This document shows, one piece after another, positions 26,059 through 37,168 of a DNA stretch of 64,000 nucleotides. The stretch's first letter is position 1; each line of letters starts with the position of its first letter. Below the pieces are notes generated by a model, which saw only the letters and a list, made by a program, of their open reading frames with translations, was not told where the DNA came from and searched no databases. Location of the stretch: the NCBI RefSeq assembly GCF_004000765.1, contig NZ_BILW01000015.1:99163-163162 (forward strand), given 5' to 3'. This DNA comes from Paenibacillus chondroitinus NBRC 15376. Lineage in GTDB: Bacteria; Bacillota; Bacilli; Paenibacillales; NBRC-103111. A program made the translations under genes and the position numbers.

Positions 26059-27342
26059 ATGACGACAGCATTAGAAGCACGAGCGAGAGGGAAGCGTGTT
26101 AGACTGCATAAACCGGAATTACTTGCCCCTGCGGGCAATTTGGAAAAATTGAAATTTGCTATTCATTACGGGGCTGACGCGGTATATATTGGCGGACAGA
26201 AGTATGGTCTACGTTCCAGCGCAGACAACTTTTCGCTTGAAGAAATGCGTGAAGCGGTTGAGTTTGCGAATGGGTACGGAGCCAAAGTGTTCGTAGCAAC
26301 GAACATTTATGCACATAACGAGGACATTGAAGGGCTGGATGAGTACCTACGAGGACTTCAAGAGGTTGGGATTTCAGCCATCATTGCAGCGGACCCGCTG
26401 ATTATGGAAACCTGCCGAAGAGTGGCGCCTAAACTGGAAGTTCATGTGAGTACACAGCAATCGGTGATGAACTGGCAAACCGTGAAGTTCTGGAAAGACC
26501 AGGGCATTGAGCGCGTCGTTCTGGCTCGTGAAGTCAGCATGGAAGAAATTGATCAAATTAAAGCGCATGTCGATGTTGAGATTGAAGCTTTCATTCATGG
26601 GGCGATGTGCAGTTCCTACTCTGGCAGATGCGTGCTTTCCAATCATTTTACGGATCGTGACTCCAACCGCGGAGGCTGCTCGCAATCATGCCGCTGGAAA
26701 TATGATCTGTTTGCCAAAGATCAGCCGGAATCAGCGCCGCTGGCGACGGATTTGCCGTTGTTTGGCGATGAAGATGATGCTTTTACGATGGGATCAAAGG
26801 ATCTCAGCATGATCGAACATATCGCCGATATGATTGAATCCGGTGTAGACAGCTTCAAAATCGAAGGAAGAATGAAGAGCATTCATTATGTAGCGACGGT
26901 TGTTAATGCGTATCGACAGGCGATTGATGCTTACTTTGAGGATCCGGAACACTTCAAACTCAATCCTGTATGGCAGGAGGAGATCCACAAAGCGGCGAAC
27001 CGTCCTTTGAACGAGGGCTTTTTCTACGATACGCCCGGCCCTGAAGATCATATTTTCGAACCGGAGGATAAAGTGGTTGGCTTTGATTTTGTCGGTCTGG
27101 TGCTGTCTTATGACGAGGCAACGGGCATTGCACGGATTCAGCAAAGAAATCATTTTAAGCCGGGACAAGAAATTGAATTCTTCGGACCCGAGGGAACGCA
27201 TTTTAAACAAAAGGTTGGCGTCATCTGGAATGAAGAGGGGCAGGAGCTGGATGCAGCAAGGCATCCGCTTCAAGTCATTCAACTAAAAACAGAATTTCCT
27301 GTAAAAAAGTGGGATATGATGCGTAAGAAAACAGGAAAATAG
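26059..27342 (+). CDS. trhP2: U32 peptidase-family tRNA hydroxylation protein (YrrO/TrhP2-like)
   Basis: A 427-residue U32 protein with the family signature and clustered cysteines (MCSSYSGRC and RGGCSQSCRW around residues 190-215) that in E. coli TrhP (YegQ/RlhA group) are thought to hold an Fe-S cluster. It opens with KPELLAPAGNLEKLKFAIHYGADAV in the TIM-barrel fold and has a C-terminal beta domain. The ATG is about 10 bases after GAAGGTG; the annotated frame begins earlier at a TTG with no good site. It probably works with the preceding gene in ho5U34 formation. Confidence 0.88.
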   Translation: MTTALEARARGKRVRLHKPELLAPAGNLEKLKFAIHYGADAVYIGGQKYGLRSSADNFSLEEMREAVEFANGYGAKVFVATNIYAHNEDIEGLDEYLRGLQEVGISAIIAADPLIMETCRRVAPKLEVHVSTQQSVMNWQTVKFWKDQGIERVVLAREVSMEEIDQIKAHVDVEIEAFIHGAMCSSYSGRCVLSNHFTDRDSNRGGCSQSCRWKYDLFAKDQPESAPLATDLPLFGDEDDAFTMGSKDLSMIEHIADMIESGVDSFKIEGRMKSIHYVATVVNAYRQAIDAYFEDPEHFKLNPVWQEEIHKAANRPLNEGFFYDTPGPEDHIFEPEDKVVGFDFVGLVLSYDEATGIARIQQRNHFKPGQEIEFFGPEGTHFKQKVGVIWNEEGQELDAARHPLQVIQLKTEFPVKKWDMMRKKTGK

Positions 27343-27349
27343 TACCATG

Positions 27350-27395
27350 GAAGCTTTCTCCAGACTCGGTTATAGTGGAGAAAGTTTCTTTTTTT
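27350..27395 (+). terminator. terminator after trhP2
   Basis: GAAGCTTTCTCC and GGAGAAAGTTTC form a 12-base stem (one G-U) followed by TTTTTTT. Confidence 0.85.
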
Positions 27396-27417
27396 ATTTT
27401 CGTTTAGAACGAATATT

Positions 27418-27444
27418 AAAGGAAATTGTTAAATGTTGTCGAAT
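27418..27444 (+). promoter_or_regulatory. sigma-H-type promoter upstream of the chemoreceptor gene, overlapping a Spo0A box
   Basis: AAAGGAAAT, 11 bases, GTCGAAT fits the sigma-H consensus RnAGGAwww-N11/12-RnnGAAT at every specified position. TGTCGAA (27437-27443), the Spo0A box core, overlaps its -10 element. The gene start is 84 bases downstream. Confidence 0.6.
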
Positions 27445-27528
27445 TGAATAAAAAACATGAATTGTAACCCTTTTCAATTTAGGACGAAAGTACGGGGACA
27501 ATGAACAGAAACTAATGGCGGTGAAAAG

Positions 27529-29706
27529 ATGAAGAAGAGACTCCAAAGTATTCTCGCATTTGTAAACAAAGCTTTCGTGCAAACATTCCGAAATGTGCCA
27601 TGGGGTCGCGTGGCGGGAGCGGCAGGAAAGACATCTAAGGAAATGGGCACAGTCGCTTTCAAAGAAATGAGGCAGGTTAAGCTGGAAAATCCGGTGAAGT
27701 CCGTAGGCATGAAGCTGTTTTTAATGTTTTTTATCAGCATTTTGTTCTTCGTTCTCATCGTGGGTATGATTTCTTACAGCGTTTCCAAAAGTGTCATTAA
27801 GAACAAAGTGGCAGAATCCTCCTTGCAAACTGTCACACAAGCAGGCCAGAAGCTGGATTTCCTTTATCAGACGTTCGAAGACACATCTTTACAAATTATG
27901 CTGAACAAAGAGCTGCAGGACCTTCTGGAGAAAGTTCCTACGTTAGATCCTACTTCGTATGAATCACTGGAAGTTGTTCGCCAATTAACGGATAAATTAA
28001 ATGTGGTGACCTTCGCTAACAAGTCGATTAAAACGCTTCATCTTTATCGGCCAGACGGCAAGCTGATTGTTATTACGGGCTCTGGCGGAAGTACGCTAAG
28101 CGAAAATTCTGGATCGACCGATTGGTTTAAGAAAATTGTGGACAATGGGGGAAAAGTAGCGTGGTTGGATAGTAAAGTTAAAGGTTATTCCAGCTCTTCC
28201 ACGAATACATTTGCCATTGGCCGTCTGATGAGAAATACACTCACGAATAGCACGACTGCTGTGTTAATGCTTGAGCTTAGCACGGATCTCTTGAATAAAG
28301 AAATTACGGGCATGTCTCTCGGTGATGACAGTAAGGTTGTTATTACGAATGCTGAGAATAAGTATATTGCCTCTGCAGATCTTACTGAGCTAGAAAAAGA
28401 CGCGGCCATTCAGTTAACGAAAGAACAAAGGGATCAAGAAAATGGCTCTTTTATAACGAAAGATGATCATTTGGTAGCCTATTACAAATCATCTTTATCC
28501 GGCTGGAATCTGGTAGGGGATATTCCAGTTAGCTCGCTTGTGAAGGATGCTAAGAAGATTTTTAACTACACGCTCTTAATTGCTTTATTTGCGGCTATTG
28601 CGGCAGTGTTAATCGGATTATTCGTTGCCAGAATGATTGGACGACCGCTGATTAATCTTCGCAACTTGATGCAGCAAGGCGCTAAAGGCAAGTTAACCGT
28701 ACGTGCCAACTATACAACGCAAGATGAGATTGGGCAGTTGGGCGCAAGCTTTGACGTTATGATGCAGCAGATTACAACGTTGGTTCAACAAACCAGCACC
28801 TCTGCGCAAGCGGTTTTTGAAACGGCGCAAGAGTTAACGAACTCTTCCAAGGTGACGGCTACTGCGGCTAGAGAAATTGCTGTAGCTACAGATGAAATCT
28901 CCAACGGTGCCGGAGGTTTGGCGACAGAATCCGAAAGAGGCAATGAGCTGACGCATCATATCGGTATCCAGATGAAACAGGTTATCGAAGCCAACCTGGA
29001 GATGGGAACAGCTGCAGCGGACGTGCAGAGCTCCAGTGAGCAAGGAACGAAATATATGTCCGAGCTCATTTCGAAGACGAACTTGACGGAAGAAATGATC
29101 CGTTCCATGGTCGATAAAGTCGACAACTTGAAAGACAGCACACGTTCAATTCGTAAAATCCTGGATGTTCTGAATAATATGACGAAGCAAACGAATATCT
29201 TGTCCTTGAATGCGACAATTGAAGCTGCGCGTGCCGGAGCTGCGGGCAAAGGCTTCATGGTTGTTGCGGATGAGATTCGGAAGCTGGCAGACCAATCCCG
29301 TCAATCGATTGATGTCGTAGGTCAAATCACCGAAACGATCCAGAAAGAAATCGATGAAACGGTGAAGGTGCTTTCCACAGCTACGCCGATCTTCAAAGAA
29401 CAGATTCTGGCGGTGAAAGAAGCCGATATTATTTTCAAACAAGTAACGAACCACATGGGCGGCTTCATTGAGCAGCTCAGCACGGTCAGCGATTCGATCT
29501 CAACTTTGGAACAATCGCAAGTCGTTCTTTCGGACGCTATGACGAATGTAAGTGCGGTAGCAGAGGAATCTCTTGCTACTTCAGAGGAAGTTGCTTCCTT
29601 GAGCTCCGAGCAGCTTAGCATCAGCGATGGCTTAGTGAAGCTGTCGGACAAGCTGGATCTGCTTTCCAAATCACTTACCGACACCCTATCCAAATTCGAA
29701 GTCTAG
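27529..29706 (+). CDS. methyl-accepting chemotaxis protein
   Basis: A 725-residue chemoreceptor. An unusually long ~60-residue cytoplasmic lead ([17 protein letters not shown]...) precedes TM1 ([21 protein letters not shown]). An extracellular dCache-like sensor spans about 85-340, TM2 is near 345-370, a HAMP domain ([20 protein letters not shown]...) near 370-420, and the signalling domain has the hairpin tip [19 protein letters not shown]. The ligand is unknown. GGCGGTG precedes the ATG. Promoter sequence suggests sigma-H control rather than the sigma-D control usual for chemotaxis genes. Confidence 0.93.
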   Translation: MKKRLQSILAFVNKAFVQTFRNVPWGRVAGAAGKTSKEMGTVAFKEMRQVKLENPVKSVGMKLFLMFFISILFFVLIVGMISYSVSKSVIKNKVAESSLQTVTQAGQKLDFLYQTFEDTSLQIMLNKELQDLLEKVPTLDPTSYESLEVVRQLTDKLNVVTFANKSIKTLHLYRPDGKLIVITGSGGSTLSENSGSTDWFKKIVDNGGKVAWLDSKVKGYSSSSTNTFAIGRLMRNTLTNSTTAVLMLELSTDLLNKEITGMSLGDDSKVVITNAENKYIASADLTELEKDAAIQLTKEQRDQENGSFITKDDHLVAYYKSSLSGWNLVGDIPVSSLVKDAKKIFNYTLLIALFAAIAAVLIGLFVARMIGRPLINLRNLMQQGAKGKLTVRANYTTQDEIGQLGASFDVMMQQITTLVQQTSTSAQAVFETAQELTNSSKVTATAAREIAVATDEISNGAGGLATESERGNELTHHIGIQMKQVIEANLEMGTAAADVQSSSEQGTKYMSELISKTNLTEEMIRSMVDKVDNLKDSTRSIRKILDVLNNMTKQTNILSLNATIEAARAGAAGKGFMVVADEIRKLADQSRQSIDVVGQITETIQKEIDETVKVLSTATPIFKEQILAVKEADIIFKQVTNHMGGFIEQLSTVSDSISTLEQSQVVLSDAMTNVSAVAEESLATSEEVASLSSEQLSISDGLVKLSDKLDLLSKSLTDTLSKFEV

Positions 29707-29721
29707 TTGTATACAATTCGA

Positions 29722-29757
29722 AGTCCACTCTCTGTTTAAGAGGGTGGGCTTTTTTTT
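29722..29757 (+). terminator. terminator after the chemoreceptor gene
   Basis: AGTCCACTCTCT and AGAGGGTGGGCT pair around GTTTA, followed by at least seven T residues. Confidence 0.88.
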
Positions 29758-29856
29758 ATTTTTAAGAAGGTGCATCGACGGTTTGTCTACGTGCAGGAGT
29801 GACGATACTGATAACATCTAAGATTAGGATGAATGACATCGTTAGGAGTTAGATGT

Positions 29857-31674
29857 ATGAGGGTCAAACAGTTATCTTCACATGAAAAACGCCGTATTTT
29901 TCTTGTTCTTCTTACCATCGTACTCCTGTTTATTGGCATAATGGGTAAGCTGTTCTGGATACAAATTGCAGCAACGGAAAATTACAGTTCACACGGAGTT
30001 AATCTGCTTAAAAACTCAGTCGTTCAAAGACAGCGTGCGCTAGTGCTGGAGAGCGGCCGAGGCGAAATATTGGATCGGAATTTGCAGCCGATGACAGGAA
30101 AGATTGTGAAATCCCTCGTTGTGTTTCCCATCAATAACGATCTTCAAGCAAGCCCGCAGCAGGTAAGCCAGCTTGTCGGGATTTTGCGGACGAATGCGGA
30201 GTCTTGGCGTGTATTCACCAAGGATCTGAAAGAGCCGCAAGTGTGGAGTCAAGCCAGTGGGGGCAAACCTGTCGCGTTAACGGATGGGCAGGAAGAACAG
30301 ATTGATGCGCTGAACTTGCCGAATGTGAAGGTGGTGCAGATGGAAGATCGCTACCCAACCGGGATGACTGCGCGGCAGCTAATCGGATTCATTGGGCAAA
30401 ATCCGGATCGCGTAATGAACTTATACGGCGCGGATCTGGAAAAAGGCAAGGTCGCGCTAACGACGAAGATTGGCGGAGCGGGCCTTGAGAAGACCTTCGA
30501 TCTCTGGCTTCGCGGCATCGGGGAGACATCGATCTCTTATTTTATGGATGCCGGCAAAAGGCCGTTAACCGGACTGGATGCGCGTATGATTGCGCCGAAT
30601 AATGCTTTTTATCCCGTTAAGTTAGTTACGACTCTTGATGTAAACGTTCAGCAGCAAATTGAGGCGCTAATGGATAAATTGAAAATCCGGGACGGTGCTG
30701 CCGTTGTTCAGGAAGTCGCACAAGGCGATATCGTCGCCATGGCGAGCAGACCCAACTATGATCCCACATCCGTGGATCTTGCAAGTAAAAGCTGGAGCAA
30801 CTATGCGCTTAAAGCAACGGCTCCCGGCTCTATATTCAAAACCGTTGTGGCTGCCGCTGCGCTGGATTTAGGTGTGGTTAATCCCAAAGAGACATTCACT
30901 TGTGAAGGAGCTCTTGGCAAGTACGGTTTTACCTGCTGGAGGAAAGAGGGACATGGCCCCTTAACTTTGGAGCAAGGGTTCGCACAGTCCTGCAACATCG
31001 TGTTTGCCAAAGTCATGCAGCGCTTAACGGCTGGCCAACTGGAAAGCTTCGCGCATAAGCTTGGCGTGCTGGATGAAGTGGGATGGACAGGGAAGACGGA
31101 CACGAAGATCCTTCTCCATCAATTGGATAGCGAAGAGACTGGACAGCTCTTTGGCGCTCATACGCCGCACGATGATGAAGGTATTCTTATGCAGACAGCC
31201 ATCGGGCAAAGAGACGTGATGATGACCCCTTTGCAGGCGTCTAATATGGTTGTTACTTTACTGCATAATGGAAAAGGCTACTCGCCGAGAGTGGTCCAAG
31301 AAATCCGCTACCAGACCGATCGCGTGATGGAGAAATTTGAACCGCAAACGCGAAAGGATGAAGAGGGATACGTCTCCGCCGCGACAAGCCGTACGCTTTT
31401 GAGCTGGATGAGAGAAGTCGTGACCGAAGGAACCGGCCAAGGGTTGAAGGATGCAAAGTGGCAGCTCGCAGGGAAATCCGGTACGGCTCAAACCATGGTC
31501 GGCAAGCAGGAAAAGGTGAATCAATGGTTTATCGGATATGGCCCAGTGGCTTCTCCCAAGTATGCAGTATCTGTTGTTATCAAAAATACGGATCCAACGG
31601 AAAGCAACAAGGCCATACCTTTGTTCAAAGGGATTATGGATATTCTGGCAAGCCAATCAAACAGCCGGCAGTGA
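29857..31674 (+). CDS. pbpI: class B penicillin-binding protein (PBP4b/PbpI-like transpeptidase)
   Basis: Membrane-anchored DD-transpeptidase, 605 residues. A single N-terminal helix (IFLVLLTIVLLFIGIMGKLF) is followed by the PBP dimerisation domain starting near RGEILDRN, then the transpeptidase domain with SxxK in PGSIFK (about Ser324), SxN as SCN in QSCNIVF, and KSGT in LAGKSGTAQT (about 539). Position near the end of the relA-yrrO gene string matches B. subtilis pbpI (yrrR), a minor PBP of sporulation. The ATG is 8 bases after TTAGGAG. Its last 18 bases overlap the 3' end of the convergent kinase gene. Confidence 0.9.
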   Translation: MRVKQLSSHEKRRIFLVLLTIVLLFIGIMGKLFWIQIAATENYSSHGVNLLKNSVVQRQRALVLESGRGEILDRNLQPMTGKIVKSLVVFPINNDLQASPQQVSQLVGILRTNAESWRVFTKDLKEPQVWSQASGGKPVALTDGQEEQIDALNLPNVKVVQMEDRYPTGMTARQLIGFIGQNPDRVMNLYGADLEKGKVALTTKIGGAGLEKTFDLWLRGIGETSISYFMDAGKRPLTGLDARMIAPNNAFYPVKLVTTLDVNVQQQIEALMDKLKIRDGAAVVQEVAQGDIVAMASRPNYDPTSVDLASKSWSNYALKATAPGSIFKTVVAAAALDLGVVNPKETFTCEGALGKYGFTCWRKEGHGPLTLEQGFAQSCNIVFAKVMQRLTAGQLESFAHKLGVLDEVGWTGKTDTKILLHQLDSEETGQLFGAHTPHDDEGILMQTAIGQRDVMMTPLQASNMVVTLLHNGKGYSPRVVQEIRYQTDRVMEKFEPQTRKDEEGYVSAATSRTLLSWMREVVTEGTGQGLKDAKWQLAGKSGTAQTMVGKQEKVNQWFIGYGPVASPKYAVSVVIKNTDPTESNKAIPLFKGIMDILASQSNSRQ

Positions 31675-32928
31675 TATCGTAAAACAGGTTCCTTGATTGG
31701 GCTCACTCGTAACTTCAATGAGTCCTCCTAAGGTGCGTATGATGCGATAGGAGACCATCATGCTGAGTCCAGTGCTTTTATTTTTGGTGGAATAAAAAGG
31801 GGTTCCAAGGCGGTTAATCTGTTCGGCTGTCATACCGATGCCTGTATCTTTAATTTGAAGAATAATATGGGGGCCTCGTTTGATGCCTATGATTTGCAGT
31901 GCGCCTCCGTTTGTCATAGCCTCAATACCGTTTTTGGACAGGTTGAGCAGGCATTGCATGATTTTTTCTTCATTTGCTTGGATGACTAACGGTGATTTCA
32001 TGTCGATTTGAACATCAACCCCGCGCATTGCGGCATATGGAAGTATCAGATTGCTTAGTTTGAATGACAGGTCAGATAAGTTAAGCGGTTCAAGCTTCTC
32101 AGCTTCGGGTTTGGCAAAGGACAAATAGTCGGTAATAATGCTTTGGGCGCGGTCAATTTCTTCGATGACCATGGCAGTGTATATATGTTTCTTCTCTTCA
32201 GTGACCTGCGATTGACTGAGGATTTGCATGAATCCCCTGGCTACCGTCATAGGGTTACGAATTTCATGGGCGACAGAAGCCGCCAATTCACTGAGGACAT
32301 TGAGCTTCTCGGAGCGCTGGATTTCTTGGCGCAATGTGATATTTTCGCGGATTCTGGCAATTAAGTACGTAATGAGCCACATTGTAAATAAGTGAACGAG
32401 ACAATACAATATTCCATACAGCAAAAAAGTACGATCTATGGTGTCAAAAGAACCGACTCTATACAGCAGGGTGATGCAGAAAGTTGCTAGAGCGCTGATG
32501 AAAGCAAGCAGGGTGGGAAACATCACTTTGGGGGTTAGGTGCTTCCAATTGCTCAATGCAATGAAAGCCACGATGAAGGGGATGAGAAGAGCTAATAAGG
32601 TGACGATCCACACGAAATTCGGGCCGTTCATGATGTACACATAGGCGAGTATGAATCCGGAAACCGCTAGTCCCGAGCGTATGCCGCCATATAAGAAAGC
32701 GATGAGTACGGGAATAATATGGAGATCGAAATGATTGCCTATGGGTTTAAAAAAAGGATGGGTCACGCAAAAAATGGCGGCTAGTGTGCAGATAAATATA
32801 AGAAATACCTGACGATATTTATCGTAACTGTCTAGAGAGCCGGGTTTTTCGAGCCAAAAGATGTGAGTTAAAACAATGGGGACGGTTAAAACAAGGATAT
32901 TCAGGAGTAAATCGTCAAAAATGTTCAA
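31657..32928 (-). CDS. KinB-like sporulation sensor histidine kinase
   Basis: A 423-residue membrane kinase. Residues 1-190 hold about six hydrophobic helices of the 5TM-5TMR-LYT type (FGI-type segments GGIRSGLAVSGFILAYVYI), with no large extracellular domain, as in KinB. The HisKA domain has the phosphoacceptor in SVAHEIRNPM (His221), then the N box LLNLSKNGIEAM and G boxes DTGIGM and GTCF. No receiver partner is adjacent, consistent with an orphan kinase feeding the Spo0F/Spo0A phosphorelay. The start is TTG after AGGCGAG. A sigma-H-type promoter and two Spo0A boxes lie upstream. Confidence 0.86.
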   Translation of the reverse strand: MNIFDDLLLNILVLTVPIVLTHIFWLEKPGSLDSYDKYRQVFLIFICTLAAIFCVTHPFFKPIGNHFDLHIIPVLIAFLYGGIRSGLAVSGFILAYVYIMNGPNFVWIVTLLALLIPFIVAFIALSNWKHLTPKVMFPTLLAFISALATFCITLLYRVGSFDTIDRTFLLYGILYCLVHLFTMWLITYLIARIRENITLRQEIQRSEKLNVLSELAASVAHEIRNPMTVARGFMQILSQSQVTEEKKHIYTAMVIEEIDRAQSIITDYLSFAKPEAEKLEPLNLSDLSFKLSNLILPYAAMRGVDVQIDMKSPLVIQANEEKIMQCLLNLSKNGIEAMTNGGALQIIGIKRGPHIILQIKDTGIGMTAEQINRLGTPFYSTKNKSTGLSMMVSYRIIRTLGGLIEVTSEPNQGTCFTISLPAV

Positions 32929-32969
32929 AGATCTCGCCTACTTAACAAAAATTTGATGTTCCACTTTTA

Positions 32970-33012
32970 TTCGACACAGATTTTTATTCGACACAAAACT
33001 TGGAATTCCTTC
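32970..33012 (-). promoter_or_regulatory. sigma-H-type promoter with two Spo0A boxes for the KinB-like kinase gene
   Basis: On the minus strand GAAGGAATT, 11 bases, GTCGAAT (33012 to 32986) fits the sigma-H consensus at every specified base. TGTCGAA, the Spo0A box, occurs twice, at 32987-32993 over the -10 element and at 32970-32976 just past the predicted start, 17 bases apart within a repeated TGTGTCGAATAAAA. Confidence 0.68.
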
Positions 33013-33135
33013 GAAATGTATCCTAAATTTTGATGTTTTTTGGCGAAAAGCAGCGATTTTTACATTGCGGCTAACGCTAGATTCGCTTACAATTCGGAGG
33101 ATGAACATAAATAGCAGGCTCAGGAGATTATGTAA

Positions 33136-33960
33136 ATGACGAATATACCCCTTTCTTCTTCTATGGTCATCCTTGACCGAACACAGGAAACGGCCCCAAG
33201 ATCAGTTCTATATGCTTTTGCGCTGGAAGAACTTCTATGCCGATCGATTGGGAAAATGGCGCCTCCGATCCTCCACATTTGGCGGCACCCGCGAGCTTTT
33301 GTCATGGGGCTGAGGGATAGCCGGCTCCCGGAAGCGGCGCTTGCTAACCAATGGTTACTTGACCGAGGGTATGATACGGCTGTTAGAAATTCAGGAGGCG
33401 CGGCGGTTCCGCTGGATCTGAGCGTTGTGAATGTCTCCTTGCTGATGCCGAAAGAAGCAGGGGATATGGAGCATCGCAAAGATTTTGAAGCCATGGTGGG
33501 CCTGATCCGTGAGGTGATGAGCAAACTTACCGATCATATTGATCAAGGTGAGGTGATGGGGTCCTTTTGCCCGGGAGAGTTCGACCTCAGTGTAGGCGGG
33601 CGTAAGTTCTGCGGGATCGCACAGCGCAGGCAGCAACTGGCTTTGTCGGTCCAAGCGTTTATTATCGTCGAAGGCGAAGGCGAGGCGAAAGCTGCGCTGG
33701 CTAGAGGCTTCTACGAGCGCGCGGCGCAGTCCGCAGACCCAAGCGAGTACCCTGCCGTGGCGCCGGGAAGTATGGCGAGTTTGGCGGAATGCTTGAATAT
33801 TCCTTTAACAGCTGAGCAGTTTACTGCGAACTTGGTTGAAGTGATGGTGGCGAGAGGGCTGCAGGTGAAGACGCCTGAAATAATCCCAGGGTATCCGACG
33901 GACGGGCAAATCGGCGACATGGTGGAGCTGATGAAAGCTCGATACGCGATCAAGCAATAA
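33136..33960 (+). CDS. lipL: octanoyl-[GcvH]:protein N-octanoyltransferase LipL
   Basis: Transfers the octanoyl group from GcvH to the lipoyl domains of 2-oxoacid dehydrogenases by an amidotransfer reaction. The 274-residue BPL/LplA-fold protein has HIWRHPRAFVMGLRDSRL, RNSGGAAVPLD, and the catalytic cysteine in GSFCPGEFDLS (Cys145) followed by GGRKFCGIAQRR, a context typical of LipL/LipM rather than of LplA ligases. AGGAG is 10 bases before the ATG. The pdh operon, whose E2 carries one lipoyl domain, begins 1.1 kb downstream. Confidence 0.9.
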   Translation: MTNIPLSSSMVILDRTQETAPRSVLYAFALEELLCRSIGKMAPPILHIWRHPRAFVMGLRDSRLPEAALANQWLLDRGYDTAVRNSGGAAVPLDLSVVNVSLLMPKEAGDMEHRKDFEAMVGLIREVMSKLTDHIDQGEVMGSFCPGEFDLSVGGRKFCGIAQRRQQLALSVQAFIIVEGEGEAKAALARGFYERAAQSADPSEYPAVAPGSMASLAECLNIPLTAEQFTANLVEVMVARGLQVKTPEIIPGYPTDGQIGDMVELMKARYAIKQ

Positions 33961-33961
33961 A

Positions 33962-34007
33962 AAAACGGTCTGACTTCGTCATTTGACGGAAGCGGGACCG
34001 TTTTTTT
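33962..34007. terminator. terminator between lipL and the esterase gene
   Basis: AAACGGTC / GACCGTTT outer stem with an inner CTTCGTC/GACGGAAG hairpin, followed by TTTTTTT on the plus strand and a run of T on the minus strand; it sits between convergent genes. Confidence 0.82.
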
Positions 34008-34041
34008 ATGTGAGGCTAATGGAGAGCGGGGTAGCGAAGTT

Positions 34042-34773
34042 TTACCCCAGAAAATAATGCAGCGCCGCGCTCAATTCCCCTTGCCAGAACCCCCACAAAT
34101 GTTTGCCAGGTTTCTCGATATAATGAAGCACGGTATTTTTCCTTTCGAGATCTTCCTTGGCCAAACGGTTCTCTCTGACGAAATCAAAGGTTCCTCGCTC
34201 CGTTTTGACATCCGTTTCATCCAAGCCGATCAACATGTACATTTCAAGCCAGGATAAATCGTCGACCGCTTTAAGGCGTTCGCGGGTAATGTCGAAAAAT
34301 GCGCCAGACAAGGATATAACGCGGCAAAAAAGGCTAGGATAATCTAAGGCGAGATGCAAGGAAACGGTCCCTCCGAGAGAATCACCTGCGACAATGCGTT
34401 CACTGCGCTCCGTTCGTACCGGATAGCGGCTTTCTATATAAGGGAGCAGCTCCTCGGCGAAAAAGCGGCAGTAAGCGTCATGACGCTCACCTTCCGGCGC
34501 GTATTCGGATGTGCGGTTAGCCGCGTTCACATCCACACCTACCACAATAGCTGGCTCCAGGTCTTCATCTAATATGCAGCGGGTAATGGTTGTGGCAATA
34601 CGTCCGAAATTGAAGAATTGCTCGCCATCTTGACAATAGATAACCGGATAGGAGAGCAGTTCATTGTAACCGGGAGGCAAATAAACGCGAAGTTGGCGTG
34701 TTTCTTGAAGCAGGACCGAGGTGAGTTCATCTTTCATAATCGTTCTTTGGTAGTAGCGAGCGTCATCAGACAT
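34042..34773 (-). CDS. esterase of the EstD/Fes (PF00756) alpha/beta-hydrolase family
   Basis: A 243-residue cytoplasmic hydrolase. The nucleophile elbow is GDSLGG (Ser132), preceded by SERIVA, the oxyanion region is QDGEQFF, and the C-terminal His is probably in EKPGKHLWGFW. Enterochelin esterases, S-formylglutathione hydrolases and acyl esterases share this fold, so the substrate is open. The start MSDDARYYQR is chosen because AAAGGAG lies 8 bases upstream; the frame continues to 34956 without a ribosome binding site. Confidence 0.82.
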   Translation of the reverse strand: MSDDARYYQRTIMKDELTSVLLQETRQLRVYLPPGYNELLSYPVIYCQDGEQFFNFGRIATTITRCILDEDLEPAIVVGVDVNAANRTSEYAPEGERHDAYCRFFAEELLPYIESRYPVRTERSERIVAGDSLGGTVSLHLALDYPSLFCRVISLSGAFFDITRERLKAVDDLSWLEMYMLIGLDETDVKTERGTFDFVRENRLAKEDLERKNTVLHYIEKPGKHLWGFWQGELSAALHYFLG

Positions 34774-34949
34774 CGAGTATTCTCCTTTATATCCTTGTGG
34801 GGAAAAATGGTATGTGAAGCGTAAGTTGGAAATGGTTTGGGTAAGGTGTATTATAGCAGTTGTAAATTTCATGTTAACTGTATTATATATTTTCCTAAAC
34901 TGTACTATTCGCTTCCACGAAAAAAGGTCATATATCATAAGGATAGCGG

Positions 34950-34978
34950 TGTACAATTCACAAAAACAGGTTTATAAT
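34950..34978 (+). promoter_or_regulatory. probable sigma-A promoter of pdhABCD
   Basis: TGTACA, 17-base spacer, TATAAT, 58 bases before pdhA. Confidence 0.6.
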
Positions 34979-35030
34979 AATACTATAACAGAAGTGTAGC
35001 TAGCAGGCATCAAAATCATATAAGAGGTGA

Positions 35031-36119
<1,089 letters not shown>

Positions 36120-36155
36120 AATCTGGCAAAAACTCTTAGGAGGCACGGAGAAGTC

Positions 36156-37136
36156 ATGGCACAAATGACGATGATTCAAGCGATTAAAGACGCAATGCGC
36201 GTTGAACTGGAAAGAGATCCAAATGTAATTTTGTTCGGCGAAGACGTTGGCCATGTTGGTGGCGTATTCCGTGCTACAGAAGGTTTACAAAAAGAATTCG
36301 GCGAAGAGCGCGTATTCGATACTCCTCTTGCTGAGTCTGCTATCGGCGGACTTGCGGTAGGTCTTGGCGTTCAAGGCTTCCGTCCAATCGCTGAGATTCA
36401 ATTCGTAGGTTTTATTTACGAAGCGCTTGACCAAATTTGCGTACAAGCAGCTCGTATGCGTTACCGTTCCGGCGGCCGTTACAACTCGCCAATCGTATTC
36501 CGTACGCCTTACGGCGGCGGCGTTAAAGCAGCTGAGCTTCACACGGATGCACTGGAAGGCCTATTGGTGCAAACTCCGGGGATTAAAGTTGTTGTTCCTT
36601 CCAACCCTTACGATGCGAAGGGCTTGCTCATTTCCGCGATTCGCGATAATGACCCTGTCTTCTTCATGGAGCATCTGAACTTATACCGCGCATTCCGCGC
36701 AGAAGTACCAGAAGGCGAGTACACGATTGAACTTGGTAAAGCGAACGTAGTTCGTGAAGGTTCTGACGTAACGATCATTACTTACGGAGCAATGGTTCAT
36801 ACATCCGTTAAAGCGGCTGAAGAGATCGAGAAAACACAAGGTGTGAAAGTTGAAGTCATCGACCTTCGTACGCTGCTTCCGCTTGATATCGAGACGATTG
36901 TCGCTTCGATCAAGAAAACGAACCGTGCAATTATCGTGCAAGAAGCACAAAAAACTTCTGGAGTAGCCGCAGAGGTTATTGCTCAAATTAATGAAAAAGC
37001 AATCCTGCACTTGGAAGCTCCAGTTCTGCGTATTGCGCCTCCGGATACCGTTTATCCGTTCGCACAAATCGAAGATGCTTGGCTGCCTAGCCCAGCAAGT
37101 GTTATTGCCGGTATTAAACAAGTACTCGAATTCTAA
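36156..37136 (+). CDS. pdhB: pyruvate dehydrogenase E1 beta subunit
   Basis: The 326-residue partner of PdhA in the E1 heterotetramer. Typical segments are [44 protein letters not shown] and [14 protein letters not shown] ribosome binding site (TTAGGAGG) is placed ahead of its ATG, and the gap to pdhA is 36 bases. Confidence 0.96.
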   Translation: MAQMTMIQAIKDAMRVELERDPNVILFGEDVGHVGGVFRATEGLQKEFGEERVFDTPLAESAIGGLAVGLGVQGFRPIAEIQFVGFIYEALDQICVQAARMRYRSGGRYNSPIVFRTPYGGGVKAAELHTDALEGLLVQTPGIKVVVPSNPYDAKGLLISAIRDNDPVFFMEHLNLYRAFRAEVPEGEYTIELGKANVVREGSDVTIITYGAMVHTSVKAAEEIEKTQGVKVEVIDLRTLLPLDIETIVASIKKTNRAIIVQEAQKTSGVAAEVIAQINEKAILHLEAPVLRIAPPDTVYPFAQIEDAWLPSPASVIAGIKQVLEF

Positions 37137-37168
37137 TTCATAGTCGAAGGTAACAGGAGGTAGTACAC

